A DNA stretch of 64,000 nucleotides from G025836975 sp048751585. Its GTDB lineage: Bacteria > Pseudomonadota > Gammaproteobacteria > Burkholderiales > Burkholderiaceae_B. Below the pieces are notes generated by a model. It was not told the origin of the DNA and did not search any database. It was given only the letters and a program-made list of their open reading frames with translations. The translations under genes and the position numbers were made by a program. The stretch lies in assembly GCF_048751585.1 (NCBI RefSeq), contig NZ_JAZHOB010000008.1:186001-250000 (forward strand), written 5' to 3'. The first letter of the stretch is position 1. Each line of letters opens with the position of its first letter. Below are positions 8,633 to 16,840 of the stretch, in pieces.

Positions 8633-9202
8633 ATGCCCAAACTCGACATTACTTCCCAAGAGCGTAGCGCCCTGCGCGCCGCCGCCCACCCTTTGCGCCC
8701 GGTCGTTCTGATTGGCGACCGCGGCTTGACCGAATCGGTGCTCAAAGAAATCGACCTCAACCTGAATGCGCACCAATTGATCAAGGTCCGCATAGCTGGC
8801 GAGGAACGCGAAGCGCGCAACGCCATGCAGGAAACCATTTGCGAGACCCTGTCGTGCGCGCTGGTTCACCACCTTGGCAAAACACTGATTATCTATCGGC
8901 CCGATGTCGCGGCCCAGCGTGCCAAGGCCGAAGAACAGTACGCGACCCGAGCGGTACGCAAGCCGTCGGAACCCCATACGCCCAAGAAACAGGCCGCTGA
9001 AGGCCTGACGCGAACCCGCCGCACAGAAAAAGCCAAGCGCGCCGCCCAGAAAACCGACAAACCCGAAACAGCGGCGCCTCGCGCTCGACGCGCCAGCGCG
9101 GCATCGGCTGATCGCGCCGATCATGGCATACCGCGCCGTTCTGGCAGCGCGCTATCGTTGCGTGCCGGGGCACGCCGCAATCTACGCCCCGGAAAACGCT
9201 GA
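8633..9202 (+). CDS. yhbY: YhbY-type RNA-binding protein with basic C-terminal tail
   Basis: Carries a CRM (CRS1-YhbY) RNA-binding domain over about residues 4-98; E. coli YhbY binds pre-50S particles. The GxxG-type loop IGDRGL and the segment LIKVRIAGEEREARN are visible. E. coli YhbY is about 97 residues; this one is 189, with an extra tail rich in Lys, Arg and Ala after residue 100, probably disordered and RNA-binding. The start MPKLDITSQ is preferred to an upstream in-frame ATG because it matches the family. It neighbours greA and rlmE, a common arrangement. A strong terminator follows at 9261. Confidence 0.88.
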   Translation: MPKLDITSQERSALRAAAHPLRPVVLIGDRGLTESVLKEIDLNLNAHQLIKVRIAGEEREARNAMQETICETLSCALVHHLGKTLIIYRPDVAAQRAKAEEQYATRAVRKPSEPHTPKKQAAEGLTRTRRTEKAKRAAQKTDKPETAAPRARRASAASADRADHGIPRRSGSALSLRAGARRNLRPGKR

Positions 9203-9260
9203 CCGCCGGCCAAGCCGGCATGCGCTTTCATGGCGCGCGGCTTCGCGGCGCGCAAATTAT

Positions 9261-9295
9261 AAAGCCCAACACGTTCTGTGTATGGGCTTTTTTTT
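9261..9295 (+). terminator. Rho-independent terminator of yhbY
   Basis: Inverted repeat AAGCCCAACAC / GTGTATGGGCTT with a 5-base loop and one bulged A, followed by eight T. It ends the plus-strand yhbY transcript. Confidence 0.85.
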
Positions 9296-9380
9296 CCGCC
9301 GGGCCGCCCCAAGGTAAAAAGCGCCCCCTTTGGGGGCAGCAAGCCGAAGGCGCGGCGTGGGGGCTTTTTTGCTGCCCGGC
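9296..9380. repeat. GC-rich dispersed-type intergenic element with two-way terminator potential
   Basis: Contains the hairpin GCGCCCCCTTTGGGGGC and a second GGGGGCTTTTTT end. Read on the minus strand, GCCCCCAAAGGGGGCGC is followed by TTTTT, which would terminate greA; read on the plus strand, CCCCC pairs with the later GGGGGC followed by TTTTTT. Near-identical text is remembered from many Bordetella and Achromobacter intergenic regions, but only one copy was noticed in this window. Confidence 0.5.
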
Positions 9381-9437
9381 CGCAAACGGCCGGTTATGCG
9401 GGTATTTTACAAGAGGATGGCGTGCGCCGCCGGCCTG

Positions 9438-9914
9438 CTACAGATAGCTGACGTTAAGGACTTCGAATTCGCGTATGCCCGCCGGCGCCTTGACTTCGAC
9501 CACATCGCCCTCGCCTTTGCCGATCAGGGCCCGGGCCACGGGGCTGGAGACGGAAATAAGGTTGGCCCGGATGTCGGCCTCGACGTCGCCCACGATTTGA
9601 TAGGTAACGCGTTCGCCCGATGCCAGGTCTTCGATTTCGACGGTGGCGCCGAACACGGCTTTGCCGTCGACATCGAGCGAAGCCGGGTCGATGACCTGAG
9701 CATTGGACAAGGTGCCTTCCAGCTCCTGGATGCGCCCTTCAACGAAGGCCTGGCGTTCGCGCGCGGCGTCGTATTCGGCGTTTTCAGATAGATCGCCCTG
9801 GGCGCGGGCCTCGGCGATGGCATTAATGACCGCAGGACGCTCGATGGTCTTCAAACGATGTAATTCTGCTTGCAAGCGCTCAGCGCCGCGTGTTGTCAAC
9901 GGTATCGCAGACAT
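9438..9914 (-). CDS. greA: Transcription elongation factor GreA
   Basis: Enters the RNA polymerase secondary channel and stimulates cleavage of backtracked RNA. 158 residues, identical to the E. coli length. The N-terminal coiled coil holds the acidic tip GDLSENAEYDAARERQ that coordinates the catalytic magnesium. The C-terminal FKBP-like domain ends KAPAGIREFEVLNVSYL. A consensus intrinsic terminator lies between its promoter and its start codon (9936-9963), suggesting leader attenuation. In pseudomonads greA directly follows carAB; here other genes separate them. Confidence 0.97.
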   Translation of the reverse strand: MSAIPLTTRGAERLQAELHRLKTIERPAVINAIAEARAQGDLSENAEYDAARERQAFVEGRIQELEGTLSNAQVIDPASLDVDGKAVFGATVEIEDLASGERVTYQIVGDVEADIRANLISVSSPVARALIGKGEGDVVEVKAPAGIREFEVLNVSYL

Positions 9915-9935
9915 AGGTATTCCTGAATAAAAAGT

Positions 9936-9963
9936 AAAAAGACGCTCCCCACAAAGGAGCGCC
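9936..9963 (-). terminator. Terminator hairpin inside the greA leader
   Basis: Minus-strand RNA forms GGCGCUCC / GGAGCGUC (8 pairs with one G-U) around a 7-base loop, then UUUUU, and further U-rich sequence. It ends about 22 bases before the greA ATG, downstream of the likely greA promoter. Two more inverted repeats lie just upstream: TAGTAATTTACTA (9967-9979) and GGGCGG/CCGCCC (about 9980-9997). Confidence 0.75.
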
Positions 9964-10027
9964 TATTAGTAAATTACTAGGGCGGAGAATACCGCCCATT
10001 GATGCGAACTAAAGGAATTGCTGGTTT

Positions 10028-10056
10028 TTTATAGCTGTAAACAACAATTAGGTCTA
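10028..10056 (-). promoter_or_regulatory. Probable greA promoter
   Basis: Minus strand: TAGACC (-35) at 10056-10051, 17-base spacer, TATAAA (-10) at 10033-10028. The predicted leader is about 107 bases and contains the three inverted repeats. The interval 9915-10227 has no gene; it holds this promoter, the leader and the permease terminator. Confidence 0.5.
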
Positions 10057-10060
10057 GTCC

Positions 10061-10093
10061 AAAATAAAACCCCGGCCTGGATGCAAACCGGGG
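10061..10093 (-). terminator. Terminator of the NCS2 permease gene
   Basis: On the minus strand CCCCGG and CCGGGG pair around a 12-base loop, followed by TTTTATTTT. It lies about 135 bases after the permease stop and before the greA promoter. Confidence 0.7.
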
Positions 10094-10227
10094 ATATGTA
10101 GCTATTGTCGGCAAACTTCAAGGAAATTGCAAGCCTTTGACCGAGCCGAATGCAAGCAGCCTTTAAAAACCGGTCAAACTATTGAAAATAAACTATTTTT
10201 CCTTGTAAATTATCGATACTGATTGCC

Positions 10228-11559
10228 TTACAGCAGCGATTTGCCCTTGTCCGATCCCAAACGCAGCAGCGCGTACAAAATGATGGCGCCGAAGGTTGCC
10301 GTGCCGATGCCGTCCAGCTTGAACGCCCCGAACTGGATAGAGAAATTGCCGGCGCCCAGCACCAGGGTGACGGCTGCCACGATAAGATTGCGGTTGTCGC
10401 TGAAATCGACCTGATTCACCACCCAGATACGGGCGCCGGCCACGGCGATCAGGCCGAACACCACGACGGACATCCCGCCCAGGACCGGCCCGGGAATGAC
10501 CTGGATCAGCGCCCCGAACTTGGGCGAAAAGCCCAGCAGGATGGCGATGCAGGCAGCCACCACGAAAACCAGGGTGGAATAGATGCGGGTAACCGTCATG
10601 ACGCCGATATTCTCGGCATAGGTCGTGACGCCCGTGCCTCCGACCGCGCCCGAGACCATGGTGGCCACGCCGTCGCCCACAAAGGCCCGGCCCAGATAGA
10701 CGTCCAGATTTTTCCCCGTCATGGCGCTGACCGCCTTGATGTGGCCCAGGTTCTCGGCCACCAGGATGACGGCCACCGGCACGATCACGCTCATGGCATG
10801 CAACTGGAACACGGGGGCCGCGAACTGCGGCAGCCCCAGCCATGCGGCGTTGGCCACTCCGCTGAAATCGATGGGCTTGCCCATGCCCAATACATTGGTG
10901 AGCACCGCATAGATGACGCAGGCCAGCAGCAGGCCCACCAGGATCAGCAGGCGCTGGGTGGTGCCTCGGGTATAGACGGCGATTCCGCCCACGCACAGCA
11001 CTGTCATGAGCGCCATCAGGGCGTCGAAAGTGGAACCGCCCATGGCGCCCTTGGCCGCGATGGGCGCCAGATTCAGGCCGATGACGGCAACGATGGCGCC
11101 GGTCACGACGGGCGGCATCCAGGTATCGATCCACTGGCTGGCCCCGCCGGAACGCGCATTCATCCACCATACCACCAGGCCGATCAGGGTATAAACGAAA
11201 CCGCAGGCAATGATGGCGCCCAGCGCCACGCCGATATTGCCATTTGCCCCGGCGCCCGCATAGCCGGTCACCGCGATCACGCCGCCTATGAAGGCGAAGC
11301 TGGAGCCCAGGTAGCTGGGCACCCTGCCGCCCACGAACACGAAGAAGATCAGTGTGCCGATACCCGACATCAGGATGGCGACGTTCGGATCAAAGCCCAT
11401 CAGCAAGGGCGCCAGTATCGTCGAACCGAACATGGCCACGACGTGCTGGGCGCCCATGGCAATGTTCTGCGGCCAGGACATGCATTCGTCAGGCTGGACA
11501 ACGACGCCGCTGGCGTTGCTCTGGACTTTGCGCCAGCGCGGAAAATAAGTGTTCGACAT
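10228..11559 (-). CDS. NCS2-family nucleobase permease (RutG/UraA-like)
   Basis: Inner-membrane proton symporter of the NCS2 family, 443 residues with about 12-14 hydrophobic helices. Features include the N-terminal SWPQNIAMGAQHVVAMFGST, the long VAENLGHIKAVSAMTGKNLD segment that carries the substrate-site glutamate, and GTGVTTYAENIGVMTVTRIYS. Length and N-terminus are closest to the RutG pyrimidine permease; no other rut genes are nearby, so the substrate may be uracil or thymine. It lies in the segment between carAB and greA, and the pyrimidine theme fits carAB. It has its own downstream terminator. Confidence 0.85.
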   Translation of the reverse strand: MSNTYFPRWRKVQSNASGVVVQPDECMSWPQNIAMGAQHVVAMFGSTILAPLLMGFDPNVAILMSGIGTLIFFVFVGGRVPSYLGSSFAFIGGVIAVTGYAGAGANGNIGVALGAIIACGFVYTLIGLVVWWMNARSGGASQWIDTWMPPVVTGAIVAVIGLNLAPIAAKGAMGGSTFDALMALMTVLCVGGIAVYTRGTTQRLLILVGLLLACVIYAVLTNVLGMGKPIDFSGVANAAWLGLPQFAAPVFQLHAMSVIVPVAVILVAENLGHIKAVSAMTGKNLDVYLGRAFVGDGVATMVSGAVGGTGVTTYAENIGVMTVTRIYSTLVFVVAACIAILLGFSPKFGALIQVIPGPVLGGMSVVVFGLIAVAGARIWVVNQVDFSDNRNLIVAAVTLVLGAGNFSIQFGAFKLDGIGTATFGAIILYALLRLGSDKGKSLL

Positions 11560-11698
11560 GGGATACGCGCCCTTTATTGGAATTGAATTGCTGTTTTACT
11601 GAGGCGAGAGTGTACGGTCGCGAAGCATCGGACCGCAACACTTAATATACTGTTGTGTCTCCAGCGCCATCCGATTCATCCTTAAGTGAGTGCATTAC

Positions 11699-12346
11699 GT
11701 GAATACCACCCGATTCTGGCTGATACGCCACGGCGAGACCCAATGGAATGCGGACAGACGGCTTCAGGGCTGGCTGGACATTCCGCTTAGCGCCGTCGGC
11801 GTCCAGCAGGCCCGGCAACTGAGCGGCCATCTGCGCTCGCCCTCTTTCGATGCAAAGATCGACCTGATCGTCGCCAGCGACCTGGTTCGCGCCTATGAAA
11901 CCGCCCGCGACGCGGCCGGCCATTTCGGCCTGCCCATAGAACGCCATGCAGGCCTGCGCGAACGCTGCTATGGCATCTACGAGGGGCAGGATTGGGCGCT
12001 GCTGAATGGCGAACAGGAAGACGGATGCCGGATTAATTTCCGCGACCCCGACCAGGAGGTAGAAAAGGGAGAGACCCTGAGGGCATTCTCCACGCGCATC
12101 GCTCAAGCCTTCGAGGGCCTGGCGCGCGACCATCAAGGCAAGAACATCATGGTGTTTTCGCACGGCGGCGTCATCGACATCGCCTGGCGCATTGCCAACG
12201 GCCTGCCGCTGGACGCCGTCCGGCCCGATCCCATCCTGAACACCAGCATCAATCAGTTCGCCATCGACGAGAACAGGCGCTGGCACATCCGGGAATGGGG
12301 CCAAACCGAACACTTGGCCATGGCCGCTCTGGACGATGTCATTTAA
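11699..12346 (+). CDS. Histidine phosphatase family protein (phosphoglycerate-mutase-like)
   Basis: Belongs to the acid/histidine phosphatase superfamily with the RHG catalytic motif: LIRHGETQWNADRRLQGW at the N-terminus, LRERCYGIYEGQ in the middle and VFSHGGVIDIAW for the second histidine. 215 residues from GTG 11699, which has AAGTGAG 8 bases upstream; GTG 11690 is an alternative. Relatives include CobC and GpmB, but no cobalamin genes are present, so the substrate is unknown. The next gene starts 30 bases later on the same strand. Confidence 0.85.
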   Translation: MNTTRFWLIRHGETQWNADRRLQGWLDIPLSAVGVQQARQLSGHLRSPSFDAKIDLIVASDLVRAYETARDAAGHFGLPIERHAGLRERCYGIYEGQDWALLNGEQEDGCRINFRDPDQEVEKGETLRAFSTRIAQAFEGLARDHQGKNIMVFSHGGVIDIAWRIANGLPLDAVRPDPILNTSINQFAIDENRRWHIREWGQTEHLAMAALDDVI

Positions 12347-12376
12347 GGCCGATCAGCACAAGATACGGAGCCGCGC

Positions 12377-12823
12377 ATGAAACAAGACAAGCCCGGCGCG
12401 GCCCCTTGCCCTTGCGGCGGCGGGCCGGGCCTTTCCTATTCCGCTTGCTGCCAGCGCTTTATAGACGGGCAGGCGTCCGCGCCCGATGCCGAGCGCTTGA
12501 TGCGATCCCGATACACCGCCTATGCGCTGGGCCTGGAGGCCTACCTGCTGGCGACCTGGCACCCCTTGACCCGGCCGGCCGGCCTGGATCTGGCTCCGCC
12601 GGGCCAGGCGCATGGCATACGCTGGCTGGGATTGATCGTGGAAAGCCACAGCAGGCTGGACGATACGCAGGCGGAAGTCGTTTTCACGGCGCGCTACCGG
12701 GAAGCGGGACGCGCCCATCGGCTACACGAGCGCAGCCGCTTCGTCCTGGAAAATGGACATTGGTTTTATGTCGATGGCGACGCCGATTTCGATGCGTCGC
12801 TGCCCATGGCCACGCGGACTTAA
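12377..12823 (+). CDS. ychJ: YchJ-family protein (SEC-C zinc motif, NTF2-like core)
   Basis: 148 residues. The N-terminal PCPCGGGPGLSYSACCQRF is the SEC-C type cysteine cluster expected to bind zinc, and LMRSRYTAYALGLEAYLLATWH is the hallmark of the YchJ family. The remainder resembles an NTF2-like fold ending in a conserved FVLENGHWFYVDGD. The biochemical role is not established. Its TAA stop overlaps the stop of the convergent dehydrogenase gene in the 4 bases TTAA. Confidence 0.88.
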   Translation: MKQDKPGAAPCPCGGGPGLSYSACCQRFIDGQASAPDAERLMRSRYTAYALGLEAYLLATWHPLTRPAGLDLAPPGQAHGIRWLGLIVESHSRLDDTQAEVVFTARYREAGRAHRLHERSRFVLENGHWFYVDGDADFDASLPMATRT

Positions 12824-13575
12824 TGCACCCGGGGCTTGCGCTTGCGCTTGAAAGCAAAGTAGTCGTATAGCCTGTCGGGCACCAGGCCCAGCAAGCGGGC
12901 CACCCCGGCCATTTGCCAAGGGATCACCTTGTACGATACGCCCTTGTCGATAGCCGCCGCGGCCTGTTCCGCAAACCGGTCCACCGGCATCAGGAAAGGC
13001 ATCTTGTAGGGATTATGCGCCGTCATCGGGGTCTGGATGAAGCCCGGAGCAATCGTCACCACCTTGATCCCCGTCCGGCTCAACTCGACCCGCAAGCTTT
13101 CGCAATAAGTCCGGACAGCCGCCTTGGACGCGCTGTAGGCGCCCGCCCCAGGCAGGCCGCGCACGGCCGCCACGCTGGCGATTCCGGCCAGGCGGCCAGC
13201 CCCGCGCTGTTTCATCGAAGCAATGAACGGCTCGAAGGTGGCCACGGTGGCATTCAGGTTGGTTGCAACGATGGATTCGAATACCTGGAAATCGTCGAGT
13301 TCCTCGGTAAGCGTCCCGGCGCTGATCCCGGCGCTGGCGATGACGATATCGACCGGGCCTTCGGCCAGGAAATCCTGCGCGGCCGCATGCAGGGCGGCGC
13401 GGTCGCGGACATCGGCCACATAAATGCGATGGCTGCCCGGCAGGCTGTCCCGCAATGCCAGCAAGGCATCCCGGCGACGGCCCAGCAGGGCAAGCCGATC
13501 GCCGCGCCGCGCATAAAACAGGGCGAGCGCGGCGCCTATGCCGCTGCTCGCCCCGGTGATGAACACGCGCCTCAT
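12820..13575 (-). CDS. Short-chain dehydrogenase/reductase
   Basis: Classical SDR of 251 residues: nucleotide-binding TGASSGIGAALAL at the N-terminus, ASAG in strand 4, and the catalytic YSASK with its upstream serine (GIASVAAV). The basic C-terminus FKRKRKPRVH and the preceding hydrophobic stretch suggest weak membrane association. It starts 13 bases after carB on the same strand, so it is probably co-transcribed with carAB, but nothing links its chemistry to carbamoyl phosphate. Substrate unknown. Confidence 0.88.
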   Translation of the reverse strand: MRRVFITGASSGIGAALALFYARRGDRLALLGRRRDALLALRDSLPGSHRIYVADVRDRAALHAAAQDFLAEGPVDIVIASAGISAGTLTEELDDFQVFESIVATNLNATVATFEPFIASMKQRGAGRLAGIASVAAVRGLPGAGAYSASKAAVRTYCESLRVELSRTGIKVVTIAPGFIQTPMTAHNPYKMPFLMPVDRFAEQAAAAIDKGVSYKVIPWQMAGVARLLGLVPDRLYDYFAFKRKRKPRVH

Positions 13576-13588
13576 GAACGCGCCGCCC

Positions 13589-16500
13589 TTATTGGGCCGG
13601 CAAAGAAGCGTGCAGGTCTTGCAGGGAATACACCTTCAGGCCATCGCCCTGGCGCATATATTGCAGGCCTTCGACAGCCGCGCGCGCGCCCGCTATGGTG
13701 GTGAAGAAGGTTACCCGGGCCGCCAGCGCATTGGTGCGTATCATGCGCGAATCGGCGATCGCGTTGCGCCGCTCTTCGACCGTGTTGATGACCAGCGCGA
13801 TTTCGCCGTTCTTGATCATGTCGACGATGTGCGGACGCCCTTCGGTGACCTTGTTGACCACCTGAACTTCCAGGCCGGCCGCCTCGATCGCCGCGGCCGT
13901 GCCGCGAGTGGCGACAATCTTGAAGCCCAGCTCGCTTAAGCCTCGGGCCACTTCCACGGCGCGCGGCTTGTCTTGCGCGCGCACGCTGATGAACGCCGTG
14001 CCGGATTCGGGCAGCAATACGCTGGCCGCCAATTGCGACTTGACGAAGGCCTCGCCAAAGCTCATGCCCACACCCATGACTTCGCCGGTGGATTTCATTT
14101 CAGGCCCCAGGATGGTGTCCACGCCCGGGAACTTGACGAAGGGGAACACCGCTTCTTTCACGGAGTAATAGGAGGGAACGATTTCCTTGCGTATGCCCTG
14201 CTCGGCCAGCGTATTGCCCGCCATGGCCCGTGCCGCGATCTTGGCCAGTTGCAGTCCGGTCGCCTTGGATACATAGGGCACCGTGCGCGAGGCGCGCGGA
14301 TTGACCTCAAGCACATACACGTCGCCGTCCTGGATGGCGAACTGCACGTTCATCAGGCCCTTCACGTTCAGAGCGCGCGCCATCAGCGATGTCTGGCGCT
14401 TGATCTCGGCGATGATCTCGGCCGACAGGGAGTACGGCGGCAGGCTGCAGGCCGAATCGCCGGAATGCACGCCGGCCTGTTCGATATGCTCCATGACGCC
14501 GCCGATGAACACGGTTTCGCCGTCGGCCAGGCAATCCACGTCGACCTCGGTCGCGTTGTTCAGGAAATGATCCAGCAGGACCGGCGAATCGTTGCTGACC
14601 TTGACGGCTTCGCGCATGTAGCGCTCGAGGTCCTGCTGCTCGTGAACGATTTCCATGGCCCGCCCGCCCAGCACATAGCTGGGGCGCACCACCAGGGGGT
14701 AGCCGATTTCAGAGGCATGGGCGAGGGCTTCGCCTTCAGTGCGCGCCGTGCGGTTGGGCGGCTGGCGCAAGCCCAGCTTGTTCAGCAGCTTCTGGAAGCG
14801 CTCGCGGTCTTCGGCCACGTCGATGGATTCGGGGCTGGTGCCGATGATGGGCACGCCATTGGCCTCGAGGGCGCGCGCCAGCTTCAGCGGCGTCTGGCCG
14901 CCATACTGCACGATCATGCCGACGGGGTTTTCCTTGTGGACGATTTCCAGCACGTCTTCGAGCGTAAGGGGCTCGAAGTACAAGCGATCGGAGGTATCGT
15001 AGTCGGTGGAAACTGTTTCGGGATTGCAGTTGACCATGATGGTTTCATAGCCGTCTTCGCGCAATGCCAGGGCTGCGTGCACGCAGCAATAATCGAATTC
15101 GATGCCCTGCCCGATGCGATTGGGGCCGCCGCCAAGCACAATGATTTTCTTGCGGTCGGTGGGCGCGGCCTCGCACTCGTCTTCGTAGGTGGAATACATA
15201 TACGCCGTGCGGGTCGGAAACTCGGCGGCGCAGGTGTCGACGCGTTTGTAGACCGGGCGGACGCCAAGCTGATGGCGCAACTTGCGCACTTCGGCTTCCG
15301 AGGTGTCCAGCAGGAAGGCCAGGCGACGATCGGAAAAGCCCCGGCGCTTCAGTTGCCAGACGGTGTCGTGGTCCAGGTCGGCCAGGGTCTTCTGTTCGAG
15401 CGCGAGCTCGATATCGACGATTTCCTTGATCTGGGCCAGGAACCAGGGATCGATGCTGGTCAAGCCGTGGACTTCTTCAAGGCTGAAGCCCTGGGCGAAG
15501 GCGTCGCCCACGTACCAGATGCGTTCCGGGCCGGGCTCGCCCAGCTCGATCTGCAGCTTCTCGCGATCGGTGGTTTTTTGATTCAGGCCGTCGACGCCGA
15601 CTTCCAGCCCGCGCAAGGCTTTCTGGAAGGATTCCTGGAAGGTCCGGCCTATGGCCATGACTTCGCCCACGGATTTCATTTGCGTGGTCAGGCGCGAATC
15701 GGCCTGGGGGAATTTCTCGAAGGCAAAACGGGGAACCTTAGTCACCACGTAGTCGATCGAAGGCTCGAACGACGCCGGCGTGGCGCCGCCCGTGATTTCG
15801 TTCTTGAGTTCGTCCAGCGTATAGCCCACGGCCAGGCGCGCCGCCACCTTGGCGATGGGGAAACCCGTGGCCTTGGAGGCCAGCGCCGAGGAGCGCGACA
15901 CGCGCGGATTCATCTCGATGACGATCATGCGGCCGGTCTGCGGATTGACCGCGAACTGCACGTTGGAACCACCCGTATCGACGCCGATTTCGCGCAATAC
16001 CGCGATCGATGCGTTGCGCATGATCTGGTATTCCTTGTCGGTCAGGGTTTGCGCGGGCGCGACGGTGATGGAGTCGCCCGTATGCACGCCCATGGGGTCC
16101 AGGTTCTCGATCGAGCAGACGATAATGCAGTTGTCGGCGCAATCGCGCACGACTTCCATTTCGTATTCTTTCCAGCCCAGCAGCGACTCCTCGATGAGCA
16201 ATTCCTTGGTGGGAGAGGCTTCCAGGCCGCGCCTGCAAATGCTTTCGAACTCTTCGCTGTTGTAGGCGATGCCGCCGCCCGAGCCGCCCATGGTGAAACT
16301 GGGGCGGATGACCACGGGAAAGCCGGCGTTGCCGGCTTCGTCGCCGATGCGGCGCTGGACTTCCCAGGCCTCATCCATGGAGTGAGCCACGCCGGACTTG
16401 GCCGACTCCAGGCCGATCTTGGTCATGGCCTGCTTGAATTTCTGGCGATCCTCGGCCTTCTCGATGGCATGTTCGTTGGCGCCGATCAGTTCGACGCCAT

Positions 16501-16831
16501 ACTTTTCAAGCACGCCTTGATGGACCAGGTCGAGCGCGCAATTGAGCGCCGTCTGGCCACCCATCGTGGGCAACAACGCATCGGGTTTTTCCCGTTCGAT
16601 GATTTTTTCGACGGCCTGCCAGGTGATGGGCTCGATGTAGGTGACGTCGGCCGTCTCCGGATCGGTCATGATGGTGGCCGGATTGCTGTTCACCAATATG
16701 GTGCGGTAGCCGTCGGCCTTCAGGGCCTTGCAGGCCTGTGCGCCGGAGTAGTCGAATTCGCAGGCCTGACCGATGATGATCGGGCCCGCGCCAATGATGA
16801 GAATGCTTTTTATATCTGAACGCTTTGGCAT
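13589..16831 (-). CDS. carB: Carbamoyl-phosphate synthase large subunit
   Basis: Makes carbamoyl phosphate for pyrimidines and arginine. 1080 residues (E. coli 1073). Two duplicated ATP-grasp halves are readable: IGAGPIIIGQACEFDYSGAQ near the start and LGGGPNRIGQGIEFDYCCVH near residue 570, with MGGQTALN and YGGQTPLKLA. The C-terminal allosteric methylglyoxal-synthase-like domain ends the protein. carA ends 9 bases upstream. The long open frames on the opposite strand here are shadows of its GC-rich codons. Confidence 0.98.
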   Translation of the reverse strand: MPKRSDIKSILIIGAGPIIIGQACEFDYSGAQACKALKADGYRTILVNSNPATIMTDPETADVTYIEPITWQAVEKIIEREKPDALLPTMGGQTALNCALDLVHQGVLEKYGVELIGANEHAIEKAEDRQKFKQAMTKIGLESAKSGVAHSMDEAWEVQRRIGDEAGNAGFPVVIRPSFTMGGSGGGIAYNSEEFESICRRGLEASPTKELLIEESLLGWKEYEMEVVRDCADNCIIVCSIENLDPMGVHTGDSITVAPAQTLTDKEYQIMRNASIAVLREIGVDTGGSNVQFAVNPQTGRMIVIEMNPRVSRSSALASKATGFPIAKVAARLAVGYTLDELKNEITGGATPASFEPSIDYVVTKVPRFAFEKFPQADSRLTTQMKSVGEVMAIGRTFQESFQKALRGLEVGVDGLNQKTTDREKLQIELGEPGPERIWYVGDAFAQGFSLEEVHGLTSIDPWFLAQIKEIVDIELALEQKTLADLDHDTVWQLKRRGFSDRRLAFLLDTSEAEVRKLRHQLGVRPVYKRVDTCAAEFPTRTAYMYSTYEDECEAAPTDRKKIIVLGGGPNRIGQGIEFDYCCVHAALALREDGYETIMVNCNPETVSTDYDTSDRLYFEPLTLEDVLEIVHKENPVGMIVQYGGQTPLKLARALEANGVPIIGTSPESIDVAEDRERFQKLLNKLGLRQPPNRTARTEGEALAHASEIGYPLVVRPSYVLGGRAMEIVHEQQDLERYMREAVKVSNDSPVLLDHFLNNATEVDVDCLADGETVFIGGVMEHIEQAGVHSGDSACSLPPYSLSAEIIAEIKRQTSLMARALNVKGLMNVQFAIQDGDVYVLEVNPRASRTVPYVSKATGLQLAKIAARAMAGNTLAEQGIRKEIVPSYYSVKEAVFPFVKFPGVDTILGPEMKSTGEVMGVGMSFGEAFVKSQLAASVLLPESGTAFISVRAQDKPRAVEVARGLSELGFKIVATRGTAAAIEAAGLEVQVVNKVTEGRPHIVDMIKNGEIALVINTVEERRNAIADSRMIRTNALAARVTFFTTIAGARAAVEGLQYMRQGDGLKVYSLQDLHASLPAQ

Positions 16832-16840
16832 ATTGCTGAA

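Noticed and set aside
13973..16819. A 948-codon open frame on the plus strand opposite carB, and similar long frames opposite ftsH, ppx and others
   Set aside because: They mirror the codon phase of well-supported genes in GC-rich DNA, contain no recognisable domain, and lack plausible start signals.
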